Positions 26,485 to 35,565 of a stretch of DNA of 64,000 nucleotides are shown here, in pieces; the stretch's first letter is position 1, and each line of letters starts with the position of its first letter. Under the pieces are notes generated by a model, which searched no databases, was not told the DNA's origin, and saw only the letters and a program-made list of their open reading frames with translations. Position numbers and translations under genes: made by a program. Location: positions 1-64,000 of the forward strand of contig CAVUAI010000029.1 of assembly GCA_963739385.1 (NCBI GenBank), in the 5' to 3' direction. Source of the stretch: VAZQ01 sp963739385 (lineage in GTDB: Bacteria > Pseudomonadota > Alphaproteobacteria > Rhizobiales > Xanthobacteraceae).

Positions 26485-28569
26485 TCAGCGTTCGCGCCGC
26501 AAGATCAGGTTGCGGTAGCCGTCGACGCGCCCACCCCAGTCCGGCGGAATGACGGTGGTGGCGTCAAACTGCTCCACGATGGCCGGGCCCGCAACCGCCG
26601 CGCCGATGTCCAGGCGGTCGCGCTCGTAGAGCAGGGCTTCGATCATGCGTCCGTTGACGGATATCCGACGGCTGCCCTTGATCGCGTCGGCAATGTCCCG
26701 CGCATGCTGCGGCGCCGCCTCTTCCCGCGGCTCGTATTTTGGTACGCCTACGCGCACGCGCAGGCGATAGCTGACGACTTCCACCGGCCGTTCCTTGGCC
26801 GCATGGCCGTGGATCTGCGCATGCCGTTCGTCGAACTTGTCGCGCGCGGCGTCGAGGGCCCGCGCCGTGAGCCGGTCGTCGAAAAGGCCCTCAAGCGGGG
26901 TGCGCAACTCGTAGCCCTGGCCGGTGTAGCGCAGGTCGAGCTCGCGCGCGAAACGGGCGTCCGCCAGGCTCATGCCTTCGGCGGCAAGCTCGTCGCGAGC
27001 GGTCGCTTCCAGTTGCCGGAAAATCTCCTCCGCGTGCTCGGCACTGACGGCGGCGAGCGGGCGGAGCTCCGAGCGGATGTAGTCATGCACCACGTCGGTG
27101 CAGAGGAGGCCCAGGGCCGAGAACGCGCCCGGCCGCGGCGGCACCAGGATGCGTCGCATGCCGAGCTCCCCGGCGACCGCGGCGGCATGCACCGCACCCG
27201 CCCCGCCGAACGGCAGCAGCGTGAAGGCGGAGAGATCGACGCCGCGTTTGGCCGCGAACACCCGCACCTCGTCGGCCATGCGCATGTCGACGATGCGCTG
27301 GATGCCGGCGGCAGCCGCCATCACGTCCATCTTCAGCGGACCGGCGACGTGCGCCTCAAGCGCTGAGCGCGCCGCCGCCGCATCGAGCGTCTGCGCGCCG
27401 CCGAGGAAATAGTCCGGGTTGAGATAGCCGCACAGCACGTCGGCATCGGTGACAGTGGGTTGCGTGCCACCGCGTCCGTAACAGGCCGGGCCGGGATCGG
27501 CGCCGGCGCTGTGCGGGCCGACATTGAGAAAGCCGCCGCCGTCGATCCAGGCGATCGAGCCCCCACCCGCGGAGATCGTGGTCATGTCGAGGGCGGGCAC
27601 ATCCAGCTGCCGGCGCGCGATCGTACCCTCGGTGACCTCGAGCGGTGCTCCGCCTTCGATGAAGGCGATGTCGGCGCTGGTGCCGCCCATGTCGAGGGTG
27701 ACGAGACCGCTGCTCGCTCCTTCGCGCGCCAGATGGGCGCTCGCCTGCGCGCCGGCGGCGGGGCCGGAAAAGAGAGTATGCACGGTGCGGCCACCGGCGA
27801 TCGCGGCCGAGAACGGCATGACGCCGCCGTTCGACTGCATCAGGAAGCGCTGCTGGGTGGTGAGGCCGGCCGCGTCCAGGCCCGCATTGAGGTGGCCGAT
27901 ATAGTGCACCATCACCGGCTCGAGATAGGCATTGAGAAGCGTGGTCGAGAGCCGCGGCCACTCGCGAATGCGCGGCAGCACCTCGCTCGACAGCGAGACG
28001 TGGACGCCGGGAAATTCGTCGTGAATCAGCGCGCGCGTGAGCTGCTCGTGCGCCGGGTTCATGAACGAGAACAGATAACAGACCGCGATCGACTCGACGC
28101 CGGCCTGCCTGAGCTCGCGCGCAGCCTGGCGGACGGTCTCCTGGTCGAGGGCCAGCAGCACGTTGCCGGCATAGTCGGAACGCTCTGGAATCTCCCGGGT
28201 GAGACTCTGCGGCGCGATCGCAGCAGGCTTCGCGTAGAAATAGTCGAACAGGTTACCGTCGCGCGCCTGGTTCTGAATCTCCTGCACCGCGCGATAGCCT
28301 TTGGTGATGAGGAGTCCCACCCGGGCGCCGCGCATCTCCAGAAGGGCATTGGTGGTGATCGTGGTCCCATGCGCGAAGAACCCGATCTCGGCCGGCGGAA
28401 TGCCACGAGCGACGAATTTGGCGACGCCATCGAGCACGCCGAGCGCGGGGTTTCTGGGCGTGCTCGAGACCTTCTCGACCAGGAGCTCGCCCGTCGTCAT
28501 ATCGAGCAACACGAGATCGGTATGCGTCCCGCCGACGTCGACGCCGAGCCGGTAGCGGGCTTGAATCAT
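26485..28569 (-). CDS. hyuA: Hydantoinase/oxoprolinase subunit A
   Basis: 694 residues. The N-terminal actin-like ATPase part has GVDVGGTHTDLVLLD near 8, HGTTITTNALLEMRGARVGL near 67, and LDMGGTSADIAFIEGG near 293. It also carries GPACYGRGGTQPTVTDADVL and the C-terminal beta domain with AGPAIVEQFDATTVIPPDW. Partner of HyuB. The size fits the single-polypeptide HyuA. The gap to the VOC gene upstream (147 bases) contains repeat copy 3, which could separate transcripts. Confidence 0.94.
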   Translation of the reverse strand: MIQARYRLGVDVGGTHTDLVLLDMTTGELLVEKVSSTPRNPALGVLDGVAKFVARGIPPAEIGFFAHGTTITTNALLEMRGARVGLLITKGYRAVQEIQNQARDGNLFDYFYAKPAAIAPQSLTREIPERSDYAGNVLLALDQETVRQAARELRQAGVESIAVCYLFSFMNPAHEQLTRALIHDEFPGVHVSLSSEVLPRIREWPRLSTTLLNAYLEPVMVHYIGHLNAGLDAAGLTTQQRFLMQSNGGVMPFSAAIAGGRTVHTLFSGPAAGAQASAHLAREGASSGLVTLDMGGTSADIAFIEGGAPLEVTEGTIARRQLDVPALDMTTISAGGGSIAWIDGGGFLNVGPHSAGADPGPACYGRGGTQPTVTDADVLCGYLNPDYFLGGAQTLDAAAARSALEAHVAGPLKMDVMAAAAGIQRIVDMRMADEVRVFAAKRGVDLSAFTLLPFGGAGAVHAAAVAGELGMRRILVPPRPGAFSALGLLCTDVVHDYIRSELRPLAAVSAEHAEEIFRQLEATARDELAAEGMSLADARFARELDLRYTGQGYELRTPLEGLFDDRLTARALDAARDKFDERHAQIHGHAAKERPVEVVSYRLRVRVGVPKYEPREEAAPQHARDIADAIKGSRRISVNGRMIEALLYERDRLDIGAAVAGPAIVEQFDATTVIPPDWGGRVDGYRNLILRRER

Positions 28570-28596
28570 GTCAGGTTGCCGGCTGCCATTTGCGCA

Positions 28597-28702
28597 GGTG
28601 TCACGCCCGCGTCGGCGGGCATCCAGTAATTGCCGACATCGCGGTCAGTTCACCGCGCGATCCGAGGTTACTGGATCGTCCGCTTTCGCGGACTATGACA
28701 CC
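28597..28702. repeat. REP/MITE-like palindromic element, copy 3
   Basis: 106 bp with perfect 7-bp ends GGTGTCA/TGACACC. Left hairpin GCCCGC-GTCG-GCGGGC (28605-28620), inner TCCAGTA (28623-28629)/TACTGGA (28669-28675), right hairpin GTCCGC-TTTC-GCGGAC (28678-28693). It sits inside the minus-strand unit between the VOC gene and hyuA. Confidence 0.78.
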
Positions 28703-28715
28703 GGTGAGTTGGCAA

Positions 28716-29615
28716 TTACTCATCGCGGTTCAGATGATAGTCCGGCGTGGGTGGCGGGCCCCAGCCGGCGACCGCGCGGTTGTCGCGGCTCCAGACCTTC
28801 GGCCGTTGCGGACGGTCGGCGTGCCACGGACGCGGATCGAAATAGCCGAGCTCTTCATCCAGGATCTGGTCGAGCTCGGCGAAGAACTCGATCACATGCT
28901 CGTCCGGATTGCGGTGGTAGATGGAGACGTTGTGGCCGGGACCGTGGCGCAGCGGCCCCCAGATGATCGGGATGCGGTGGTACGAAAGCACATCGCAGCC
29001 CTGCTCGACCGCGGAGAAGTCGCGCACCTCGAAGGCGATGTGATGCATCCGGGCGCGCTTGCCGCGCAGAAAATTCACAGTGTGGTGGTCGGGATTGCAG
29101 CGCATGAACACGAAGAAGTCGCCGTTCCAGTCCGACACCTTGAAGCCGAGCACGCGTTCGTAGAAGTCGCAGGTCTGCTGCACGTCGGGCACGACGAAGG
29201 CGCAGTGGCCGAGCTTGATCGGACCGACCCCTACGACCTGCTGGTTGGGGGTGAGGTAGTCCCACTCCGTGAACACCTCGATGGTCGTCCCTTTGTTGTC
29301 CTCGAAGGCGAGCAGCCTGGGCGTGCCCGGAAGGTCGTCGCTGTGCAGGTCGCTCTTGATGCCCTCCTCCGCGAGCGCGCGGGCCAGCTCCTTGAAGTCC
29401 GAGTCGGGCGCCACCTGAAACGCGAGCTTGGCGCAACGCGGCGCCTCGCCTTTCCTGAGCTGCACGACGAGCTGGCCGACCTTGGTCGCAAGCAGGGCCC
29501 GGTCCTTCTCGCGCGCGGCCACCACCAGCCCGGTCACCTGGGTGAAATGGTCGATCTGTTTCTCGAGATCGGGGGTCTCGAACGTCGCATGTCCGATGCG
29601 CCGCACTTTGATCAT
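28716..29615 (-). CDS. Extradiol-type VOC dioxygenase (two VOC modules)
   Basis: 299 residues, two vicinal-oxygen-chelate modules as in type I extradiol dioxygenases. The first holds IGHATFETPDLEKQ. The second carries the likely iron ligands: His in LGHCAFVVPDV (about residue 135), His in MHHIAFEVRDF (about 196) and Glu in HVIEFFAELD (about 250). Probably cleaves a catechol-like ring, though other VOC chemistry is possible. The upstream acyl-CoA dehydrogenase gene ends 9 bases before it, so both share one transcript. Confidence 0.85.
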   Translation of the reverse strand: MIKVRRIGHATFETPDLEKQIDHFTQVTGLVVAAREKDRALLATKVGQLVVQLRKGEAPRCAKLAFQVAPDSDFKELARALAEEGIKSDLHSDDLPGTPRLLAFEDNKGTTIEVFTEWDYLTPNQQVVGVGPIKLGHCAFVVPDVQQTCDFYERVLGFKVSDWNGDFFVFMRCNPDHHTVNFLRGKRARMHHIAFEVRDFSAVEQGCDVLSYHRIPIIWGPLRHGPGHNVSIYHRNPDEHVIEFFAELDQILDEELGYFDPRPWHADRPQRPKVWSRDNRAVAGWGPPPTPDYHLNRDE

Positions 29616-29624
29616 GACGCTTCC

Positions 29625-30779
29625 TCAGCCGTAGGTCTTGAGCACGTGGCGGGCGATGACCATCTTCATCACCTCGCTGGCGCCTTCGGTGATGCGGTAG
29701 CTGCGCTGTTGCCGCCACATCTTCTCGATCGGAAGATCGGTGGTGAGCGCGATCCCGCCGTGGATCTGCATGCACTGGTCGGCGGCCTTGAACGCCATCT
29801 CGTCGGCGAAATATTTGGCCACATAGGCATCCTCGCGCGCCTCTTCGCCTTGGTCGAGGCGGGCGGCGGTCTTGTAGACGAGGAGCCGTGCGGCCTGCAA
29901 CTCGATGAACATGTCGGCCAGCATCCACTGTATCGCCTGCCGGTCGGCGAGCGGACGGCCGAAGGTCGAGCGCTGTTTGGCGTAGGAGGCCGCCATTTCC
30001 AAGCATCGCTCGGCGACGCCGAGCGCGCGCGCCCCGTGCTTGACCCGGCCGATATTGAGCCATTGCTGGCCGAAGCGCATGCCGTCGCCTTCCTCGCCGA
30101 CCCGGTGGCTTGCGGGCACGCGGACGTTGTCGAGCACGATCTCCCAGGGCTTGTCGCCCATCATGGTCTGGTAGCAGGCTCCGAGCTTCACGCCCGGCGT
30201 GTCCATGTCCACGATGAAACAGGAAATGCCCCCGCGCGAGCCCTTGGCGCGATCGGTCGCGACCATGAGCTGCATGAAATCGGCATTACCGGCGCCGGTA
30301 ATGAAGCGCTTGACGCCGTTGATGACGTAGTGGTCGCCGTCGCGCACGGCGGTGGTGCGCATGCCGCCCGGATCGGACCCGGCATCCGGCTCGGTTTGCG
30401 CGAAGCAGGCCTTCTTCTCCCCGCGCAGCAACGGCAGCAGGTATCTCTCCTTCATCTCGCCCGCCAGCGCATAGAGAATGCCGCGTGCGGACGGGCCGGT
30501 GATACCTTCGCCGCGGGCAGGAATGGCGATGGTGCGCGAGAGCTCCTCCCAGACCACCGCCCGCGCGAGGATCGACATCCCGCCGCCGCCGTATTCGGCC
30601 GGCACATCGAGCTGCCAGATGCCGAGATCCTTGGCGCGTTGCTCGAAACGATCGAGATATTCCGGCCTCATCTGCTCGCCATCCGTGGTGTGGCGCTCGA
30701 CCGGGATCAGCTCGGTGTCGACGAAGCGGCGCAAACCGGCCTTGAGGATTCGCAGCTCTTCCGGCAATTCGAAATCCAT
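29625..30779 (-). CDS. Acyl-CoA dehydrogenase
   Basis: 384 residues, full-length ACAD fold. It shows CFAQTEPDAGSDPGGMRTT (flavin-binding TEPxxGSD near 128), RGGISCFIVDMDTPG, then AKQRSTFGRPLADRQAIQ and MQIHGGIALTTDLPIEKMWR, ending with RITEGASEVMK. The catalytic base would be the Glu in ITEGASE. It oxidises an acyl-CoA to enoyl-CoA using FAD. The upstream ligase stops only 4 bases before the start, pointing to coupling: activation followed by oxidation. Confidence 0.95.
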   Translation of the reverse strand: MDFELPEELRILKAGLRRFVDTELIPVERHTTDGEQMRPEYLDRFEQRAKDLGIWQLDVPAEYGGGGMSILARAVVWEELSRTIAIPARGEGITGPSARGILYALAGEMKERYLLPLLRGEKKACFAQTEPDAGSDPGGMRTTAVRDGDHYVINGVKRFITGAGNADFMQLMVATDRAKGSRGGISCFIVDMDTPGVKLGACYQTMMGDKPWEIVLDNVRVPASHRVGEEGDGMRFGQQWLNIGRVKHGARALGVAERCLEMAASYAKQRSTFGRPLADRQAIQWMLADMFIELQAARLLVYKTAARLDQGEEAREDAYVAKYFADEMAFKAADQCMQIHGGIALTTDLPIEKMWRQQRSYRITEGASEVMKMVIARHVLKTYG

Positions 30780-30783
30780 TCCG

Positions 30784-32910
30784 TCACGCTCCTCGCGAAT
30801 CCTCCCGCCACAGCACCCGCACGTCGACCGCAACTGCGCGGCTCGCTTGCACCATCAGCGGGTTGATCTCGATGTCGCTGATCTTCGTGCGATGGTCGAG
30901 GAAGAAGCGGCCGAGTGCAAGGACGGCGGATTCGAGCGCGGCGCGATCGGCGGGGGCGCGTCCCCGAAAGGCCGAGAGGAGTTTTGCCAGCTTCAGACCG
31001 TCGATCATGGCGGTCACGTCGTTCGGCCCGACGGGGAGGAGACGCAAGGTGGCATCCTGGGTGAGCTCCACCAGCACGCCGCCGGCACCGACGAGCAGGA
31101 TCGGTCCGTATAGCGGGTCGCTGCGCGCCCCGATGATCGCCTCCACGCCGGAGACCATTTCCTGCACGAGGAAACCGTCAATGCGAACGCCCGGCTTGCG
31201 CGCGCGGGCCGATGCAACAAGCGCCGCCGCGGCTGTCTGCACCGCCGCGGAGGTCTGGAGGCCAAGCACGACGCCGCCGGCCTCGGTCTTGTGCAGGATG
31301 TCGGGTGAGCGAATTTTCAACGCGACCGGGAAGCCGATGTGCTCGGCCACGGCGGCGGCGTCGACGGCGCTCCCGGCGACATGACTTTTGGGCAGCGCAA
31401 TGCCGTATTGCGCGAGCGCCGCCTCGAGGCCATCGGGCGTGAGGTCGCTGGGCGCGGCAGCGGGCGGTGTCGGCGGCTCGCGACCGCGCCGCGTGGCGTG
31501 GAACCAGAGGCCGTTGAGCGCCCGAATGGTCGGCTCGATTCCCTGCAGGAACGGGAAGCCGGCGGCCACCTGCGCGGCGAGGTGGTTGTCGTTCACCTGA
31601 TGAATCATGCGCCCGAACGCAACGATCGGCTTGTCGGTTTTGCCCAGAAGCTGCCGCAACGGGGTCACGTCGCCCCAGACATTTTCCTTGCGCGGCATCG
31701 GCGAGGCCCAGGCCACCATGTCGATGTTGGCGTCGCGCGCTGCCGTTTCGCAGATCTTGGCGGCGACTTCGAGGGTCGAAGGAATGCCGACGTCGAGCGG
31801 ATTCTTCGGCGCGATGCCTTCCTGCATCATGGGCAGGAGCGCCGCCTTGGTTTCATCCGTGAAATCGGGCATCGCCGCGCCTTCGGCCTCGGCATAGTCG
31901 TAGAGAAGATCGACCGTGCCACCCGAGGTGGTGACGAAACCGATGCGGGGTCCCTTCGGCAGCCGCCCGCCGTCGAAGGCGAGCGCCGCTTCAACGAGAT
32001 CGTCGAGCGAGCCGAAATTGACGATGCCGTAGCGCTCGCACATGGCGAGATAGGCGGCGTAGTCGCCGGCGATGGCGCCGGTGTGCGACTGCGAGGCCGC
32101 CTGCGATTTCGCGGTTACTCCCGTCTTGATGGCGAGCACGGGCTTGCCCAGGGCAAGCGCGCGGCCGGCGGCATGCATGAAGGCTTCCGGCCGGCGGATG
32201 CCTTCGATGAACAGCACGACCTGGCGCGTCTGCGGGTCGTCGATGACGAAGTTGAGGTAGTCGGCGAGACCGAGATCGGGCTCGTTGCCCGAGGTGATGC
32301 AATAGGAATAGCGCAGCCCGCGCTCCGCCGCGGATTTCATCCAGAACTGGATGGTGCCGCCGGACTGGAAGATGCATGCGACCGAGCCCGGCTCGAGCCG
32401 GCAGAGCTCGGCATTGGGATAGCCGAGCAGGCGCTCGCGATAGGAGTAGGCGCCCATGCAGTTCGGCCCCGCGACGCGCAGGCAACTCCTGGCCACGAAA
32501 TCCTTGAGCCACGCACCGCGTGCCTTCGACTCCGGCGCTTCTCCGTCGCCGATCATCGAGGCATAGACGGTGGCGGATTTGACGCCGGCGTCCTCGGCAT
32601 CGGTGAGCACGCCGGCCACCGCCGCTGCCGGCACGATCACCAGAGCATGGTCGACCGGCCCGGGAGCATCCTTGAGGGACGGATAACAGGGCTGGCCGAA
32701 GACTTCGGTCTGGCGCGGATTGACCAGCGCGATCTGTCCGGGATAGCCGAACTCGCGCAGGTTCTTGAAGATCTCGCTCGGCCAGCGCGCTCGCTCGGAT
32801 GCTCCCACGATGGCGAGCGACTTGGCCTGCAGCGTGCTCACCGCCGAGCGGAAGAGACCCCCGGCTTTCACTGCGCCCGACCCCGGCACATCCCGATCCC
32901 ACGCCTGCAT
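30784..32910 (-). CDS. NDP-forming acyl-CoA ligase (fused alpha/beta chains)
   Basis: 708 residues. CoA-binding Rossmann domain with SLAIVGASERARWPSEI near 31-47, a succinyl-CoA-ligase-like module with SQSHTGAIAGD around 275 (the conserved histidine region), and a C-terminal ATP-grasp domain from about 490 with FPVALKIRSPDILHKTEAGG and VQEMVSGVEAIIGARSDP. It makes acyl-CoA from a free acid with ATP or GTP, releasing NDP and phosphate. Length and domain order match fused acetate--CoA ligase (ADP-forming) type proteins. The acid substrate is unknown. It follows the TctA-TctB gene by 170 bases. Confidence 0.9.
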   Translation of the reverse strand: MQAWDRDVPGSGAVKAGGLFRSAVSTLQAKSLAIVGASERARWPSEIFKNLREFGYPGQIALVNPRQTEVFGQPCYPSLKDAPGPVDHALVIVPAAAVAGVLTDAEDAGVKSATVYASMIGDGEAPESKARGAWLKDFVARSCLRVAGPNCMGAYSYRERLLGYPNAELCRLEPGSVACIFQSGGTIQFWMKSAAERGLRYSYCITSGNEPDLGLADYLNFVIDDPQTRQVVLFIEGIRRPEAFMHAAGRALALGKPVLAIKTGVTAKSQAASQSHTGAIAGDYAAYLAMCERYGIVNFGSLDDLVEAALAFDGGRLPKGPRIGFVTTSGGTVDLLYDYAEAEGAAMPDFTDETKAALLPMMQEGIAPKNPLDVGIPSTLEVAAKICETAARDANIDMVAWASPMPRKENVWGDVTPLRQLLGKTDKPIVAFGRMIHQVNDNHLAAQVAAGFPFLQGIEPTIRALNGLWFHATRRGREPPTPPAAAPSDLTPDGLEAALAQYGIALPKSHVAGSAVDAAAVAEHIGFPVALKIRSPDILHKTEAGGVVLGLQTSAAVQTAAAALVASARARKPGVRIDGFLVQEMVSGVEAIIGARSDPLYGPILLVGAGGVLVELTQDATLRLLPVGPNDVTAMIDGLKLAKLLSAFRGRAPADRAALESAVLALGRFFLDHRTKISDIEINPLMVQASRAVAVDVRVLWREDSRGA

Positions 32911-33080
32911 GCGCCTTTCTTAGGACCTCGCTGCAGGCGGGTCAAAGGCCGGCGCGGCGTCGCTCGCGCGCGCCTGCGTTGCAGGATCGACAACGATCAG
33001 CCGGTCGCCAGCGCGCGCATTGGCCTCCGGAGGTCGCGGATTGCAAGCGCGTTGCTTTGATCGCGGCCGAACGCTGCCGC

Positions 33081-35165
33081 CTATACCGACGGAATCACCT
33101 TCAGCGCCGGGAACCACTGGCCGATCAGCGTCGGCGGCCAGGGAACCGCCATGAAGTAGTCGAAGGCGAACCAGATGAACAAGACCAGCGCGGTGGCATA
33201 GGGAATGACCAGCGACCAGCGCTCGTTTCCCTCGTAGCGCATGAAGAAGACGACGAACACCGCCACCGTGGGAATGAGTCCGATGGTCGCCATGGCCGCC
33301 ATGAAGGCGATGAGATAGCCGAAGAACAGCGCGCCCCGCAGGATGATTTCGCGCACCGGCAGATGTCCGGTATCGGAGGTCAGATCCATGTGGATCCTTT
33401 CTTGGACCTCATGCTGGGCATGCTCGGCCATGCCCTCGGCCGCCGCTGCTGCCGGCTTGCGACACATCTCGTTGAACAGGCTCAGCCCCGCCGCGCACAA
33501 GGCGACCGAGCCGACGACCAGCGGCACGATCTTGGCGCTGAAATCCCACCGCATGGCTACCACGGTCGCCGAACCCACGAGCGCGATCATGAACATCGTG
33601 AACAATTGCGAGACGTGAAACGTCGGCCGCTGGAAGCTGGTGAGCATCCGCCGCGGGCCGCCCTGGCTGCGGATGTCCTGCAGGAGCGGCCGGACCAGGC
33701 CGAGAATGGCGAGCGCGAACAGCAGGACCACCAGCGGGCGCAGCATCCAGCTCAGTCCGTAGCGCTCGATCGAGATGAACATGTAGCGCTCGATGGTGTC
33801 GCCCAGCACCACGCCGAGGATGAGCGGCGGCCGCGGCCACTTGAACTGCTTCATGGTCCAGCCGACCAGGCCGAAAAACAACAGGGTGATGAGGTCGCCC
33901 CATTGGCGCGAGGCCTCAAATGCGCCGATGTAGATGATGCCGAGAACGGCGGGGAGAATCAGCGTGTAGCGCAGCGTCGCAAGCCGGGCGAATTGCGGAC
34001 TGAAAGCATAGCAAAGGCCCGCTCCCAGAATGTTGGCGAGTGCCACCGACCACACCATCGAGTAGGTGATGCTGAGATTCTTGGTCAGCATGTCGGGACC
34101 CGGCACCAGGCCGTGGATCAGGAATGCTCCGAGCAGAATGGCCATGGTGGCGCTGCCGGGAACACCGAAGGCGACGGTCGGAACCAGCGCGCCGCCCTCC
34201 TTCGCATTGTTGGAGCTCTCCGATGCGATGACGCCGCGCACGTCGCCCTTGCCGAAGGTCTGGCTGGCGCCCTTTTCGGTCTTGAGCGCATGGCCGTAGG
34301 CGAGCCAATCGACCACGGAGGCGCTGATTCCGGGAATGGAGCCGATGCCGCCGCCGATCCACGAGCAGCGCATGACGAGCCACCAGTTGCTGAAGCAATC
34401 CTTCACGCCTTGCCATTGGCCTTTGTAGATGCTGCCCGCTTCGGTCTTGGCGGCGATCGCGACGCGGGCGATCAGGAGGTCGCATAATTCCGGCAGCGCA
34501 AAGACGCCAAGCAGCAACGGCGTCAGCGGCAGGCCATCCCACAGATAAAGGCTGTCCATGGTCCAGCGCAGCGTGCCCGTTTGCGGATCGGTGCCGATCA
34601 TCGCGATCATGACGCCGAGGCAGCCGGCCGTGACCCCTCGCAACGGCGCGTTGCCAGAGAGCACAGCGACCATGGAGATGCCGAGGATGGAAAACGCGAG
34701 CAGCTCCGGCGATCCGATGAACAGCATCACCGGCCGCAGGATCGGGATGCTGATGGCCAGCAGCATCGCGCCGAAGATGCCTCCCATCAGCGACGACATG
34801 TAGGCGGCGCTGAGCGCGCGGCCGGCCTCGCCGCGCTTCGCCATCGGGTAGCCGTCGAGCACGGTTGCCGCGGAGGCGGCACCTCCGGGCACGCCGAACA
34901 GTATTGCAGGGATAGGGTCGCCGGTAGCGGTCGTCGCGCCGAGGCCGAGCAACAATGCGAAGGCCGAGTAGGGGTCCATGTTGAACGTGAACGGCAGCAG
35001 CATGGCGGTGCCGGTGAGGCCGCCGATCCCGGGAACGATTCCGAGCACGAGACCCATGATGCAGCCGAGCGCCAGGAACATCAGGCGGTGCGGCTCCATC
35101 ATCACGAGGAAAGCCTTGCCCGCCGAGGTGGCCATGAAGGCGAGTTCCCCCGCGATACTCTCCAT
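33081..35165 (-). CDS. TctA-TctB fusion: tripartite tricarboxylate transporter membrane protein
   Basis: 694 residues. Residues about 1-500 are TctA, with the large multi-helix permease signature VLGIVPGIGGLTGTAMLLPFTF near 40, GDPIPAILFGVPGGAASAATVLDGYP and PGSATMAILLGAFLIHG. From about 530 there is a TctB-like module with four helices, separated by a charged linker (MCRKPAAAAAEGMAEHAQHE). In most bacteria these are two genes. The first ATG with a GGAGGAG sequence immediately before it was used; a GTG slightly upstream is possible. It is the first gene of the minus-strand unit and would import the Bug-bound acid using a cation gradient. Confidence 0.92.
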   Translation of the reverse strand: MESIAGELAFMATSAGKAFLVMMEPHRLMFLALGCIMGLVLGIVPGIGGLTGTAMLLPFTFNMDPYSAFALLLGLGATTATGDPIPAILFGVPGGAASAATVLDGYPMAKRGEAGRALSAAYMSSLMGGIFGAMLLAISIPILRPVMLFIGSPELLAFSILGISMVAVLSGNAPLRGVTAGCLGVMIAMIGTDPQTGTLRWTMDSLYLWDGLPLTPLLLGVFALPELCDLLIARVAIAAKTEAGSIYKGQWQGVKDCFSNWWLVMRCSWIGGGIGSIPGISASVVDWLAYGHALKTEKGASQTFGKGDVRGVIASESSNNAKEGGALVPTVAFGVPGSATMAILLGAFLIHGLVPGPDMLTKNLSITYSMVWSVALANILGAGLCYAFSPQFARLATLRYTLILPAVLGIIYIGAFEASRQWGDLITLLFFGLVGWTMKQFKWPRPPLILGVVLGDTIERYMFISIERYGLSWMLRPLVVLLFALAILGLVRPLLQDIRSQGGPRRMLTSFQRPTFHVSQLFTMFMIALVGSATVVAMRWDFSAKIVPLVVGSVALCAAGLSLFNEMCRKPAAAAAEGMAEHAQHEVQERIHMDLTSDTGHLPVREIILRGALFFGYLIAFMAAMATIGLIPTVAVFVVFFMRYEGNERWSLVIPYATALVLFIWFAFDYFMAVPWPPTLIGQWFPALKVIPSV

Positions 35166-35565
35166 CTCCTCCGCCTCCACAATCCACCCGCAGGCGCGCC
35201 CACGGACAGGCAACGAACGCGCTCCGCGTTCGCGCTCAACCCTGCATTCGTGCCTGCAGGGTCAGCTCAAGAAACCGGAATGAAAGCGTGCATCACGCCA
35301 GATCGAGTTGTCATCGCTGTCGCCCCTCCCCGACACCTTTTATCACGACCCGCCTCGGGACTTGCGCGGCCGCCCGGTTCCACTTCTTTTGTTTGTCATG
35401 TAAGCAGAAGATCAGGAGACGGGAAAGCCGGTTGGCCCCGCGCGCGGGTTTGCCCGCGTGCGGCACTTTGGACCGGCCGGCGGCATGACTGACACAGCCC
35501 AGCGACGTAGCGATTGAGCAAGCGAGGGACGAATTCGCGCGTGTCCCCTTGCGGCGAGGTGGACG
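35166..35565. promoter_or_regulatory. Divergent control region of the catabolic unit
   Basis: 400 bases between the start of the TctA-TctB gene (minus) and the ThDP enzyme gene (plus). No gene is supported. It must contain both promoters; no clear -35/-10 pair or operator was recognised by eye, and no regulator gene lies beside it. Confidence 0.5.

Noticed and set aside
24882..26552. 556-codon plus-strand frame over hyuB
   Set aside because: Same reason: hyuB is unmistakable on the minus strand.
28590..30866. 758-codon plus-strand frame over the VOC and acyl-CoA dehydrogenase genes
   Set aside because: Antisense shadow of two clear genes, with no ribosome site and no motif.
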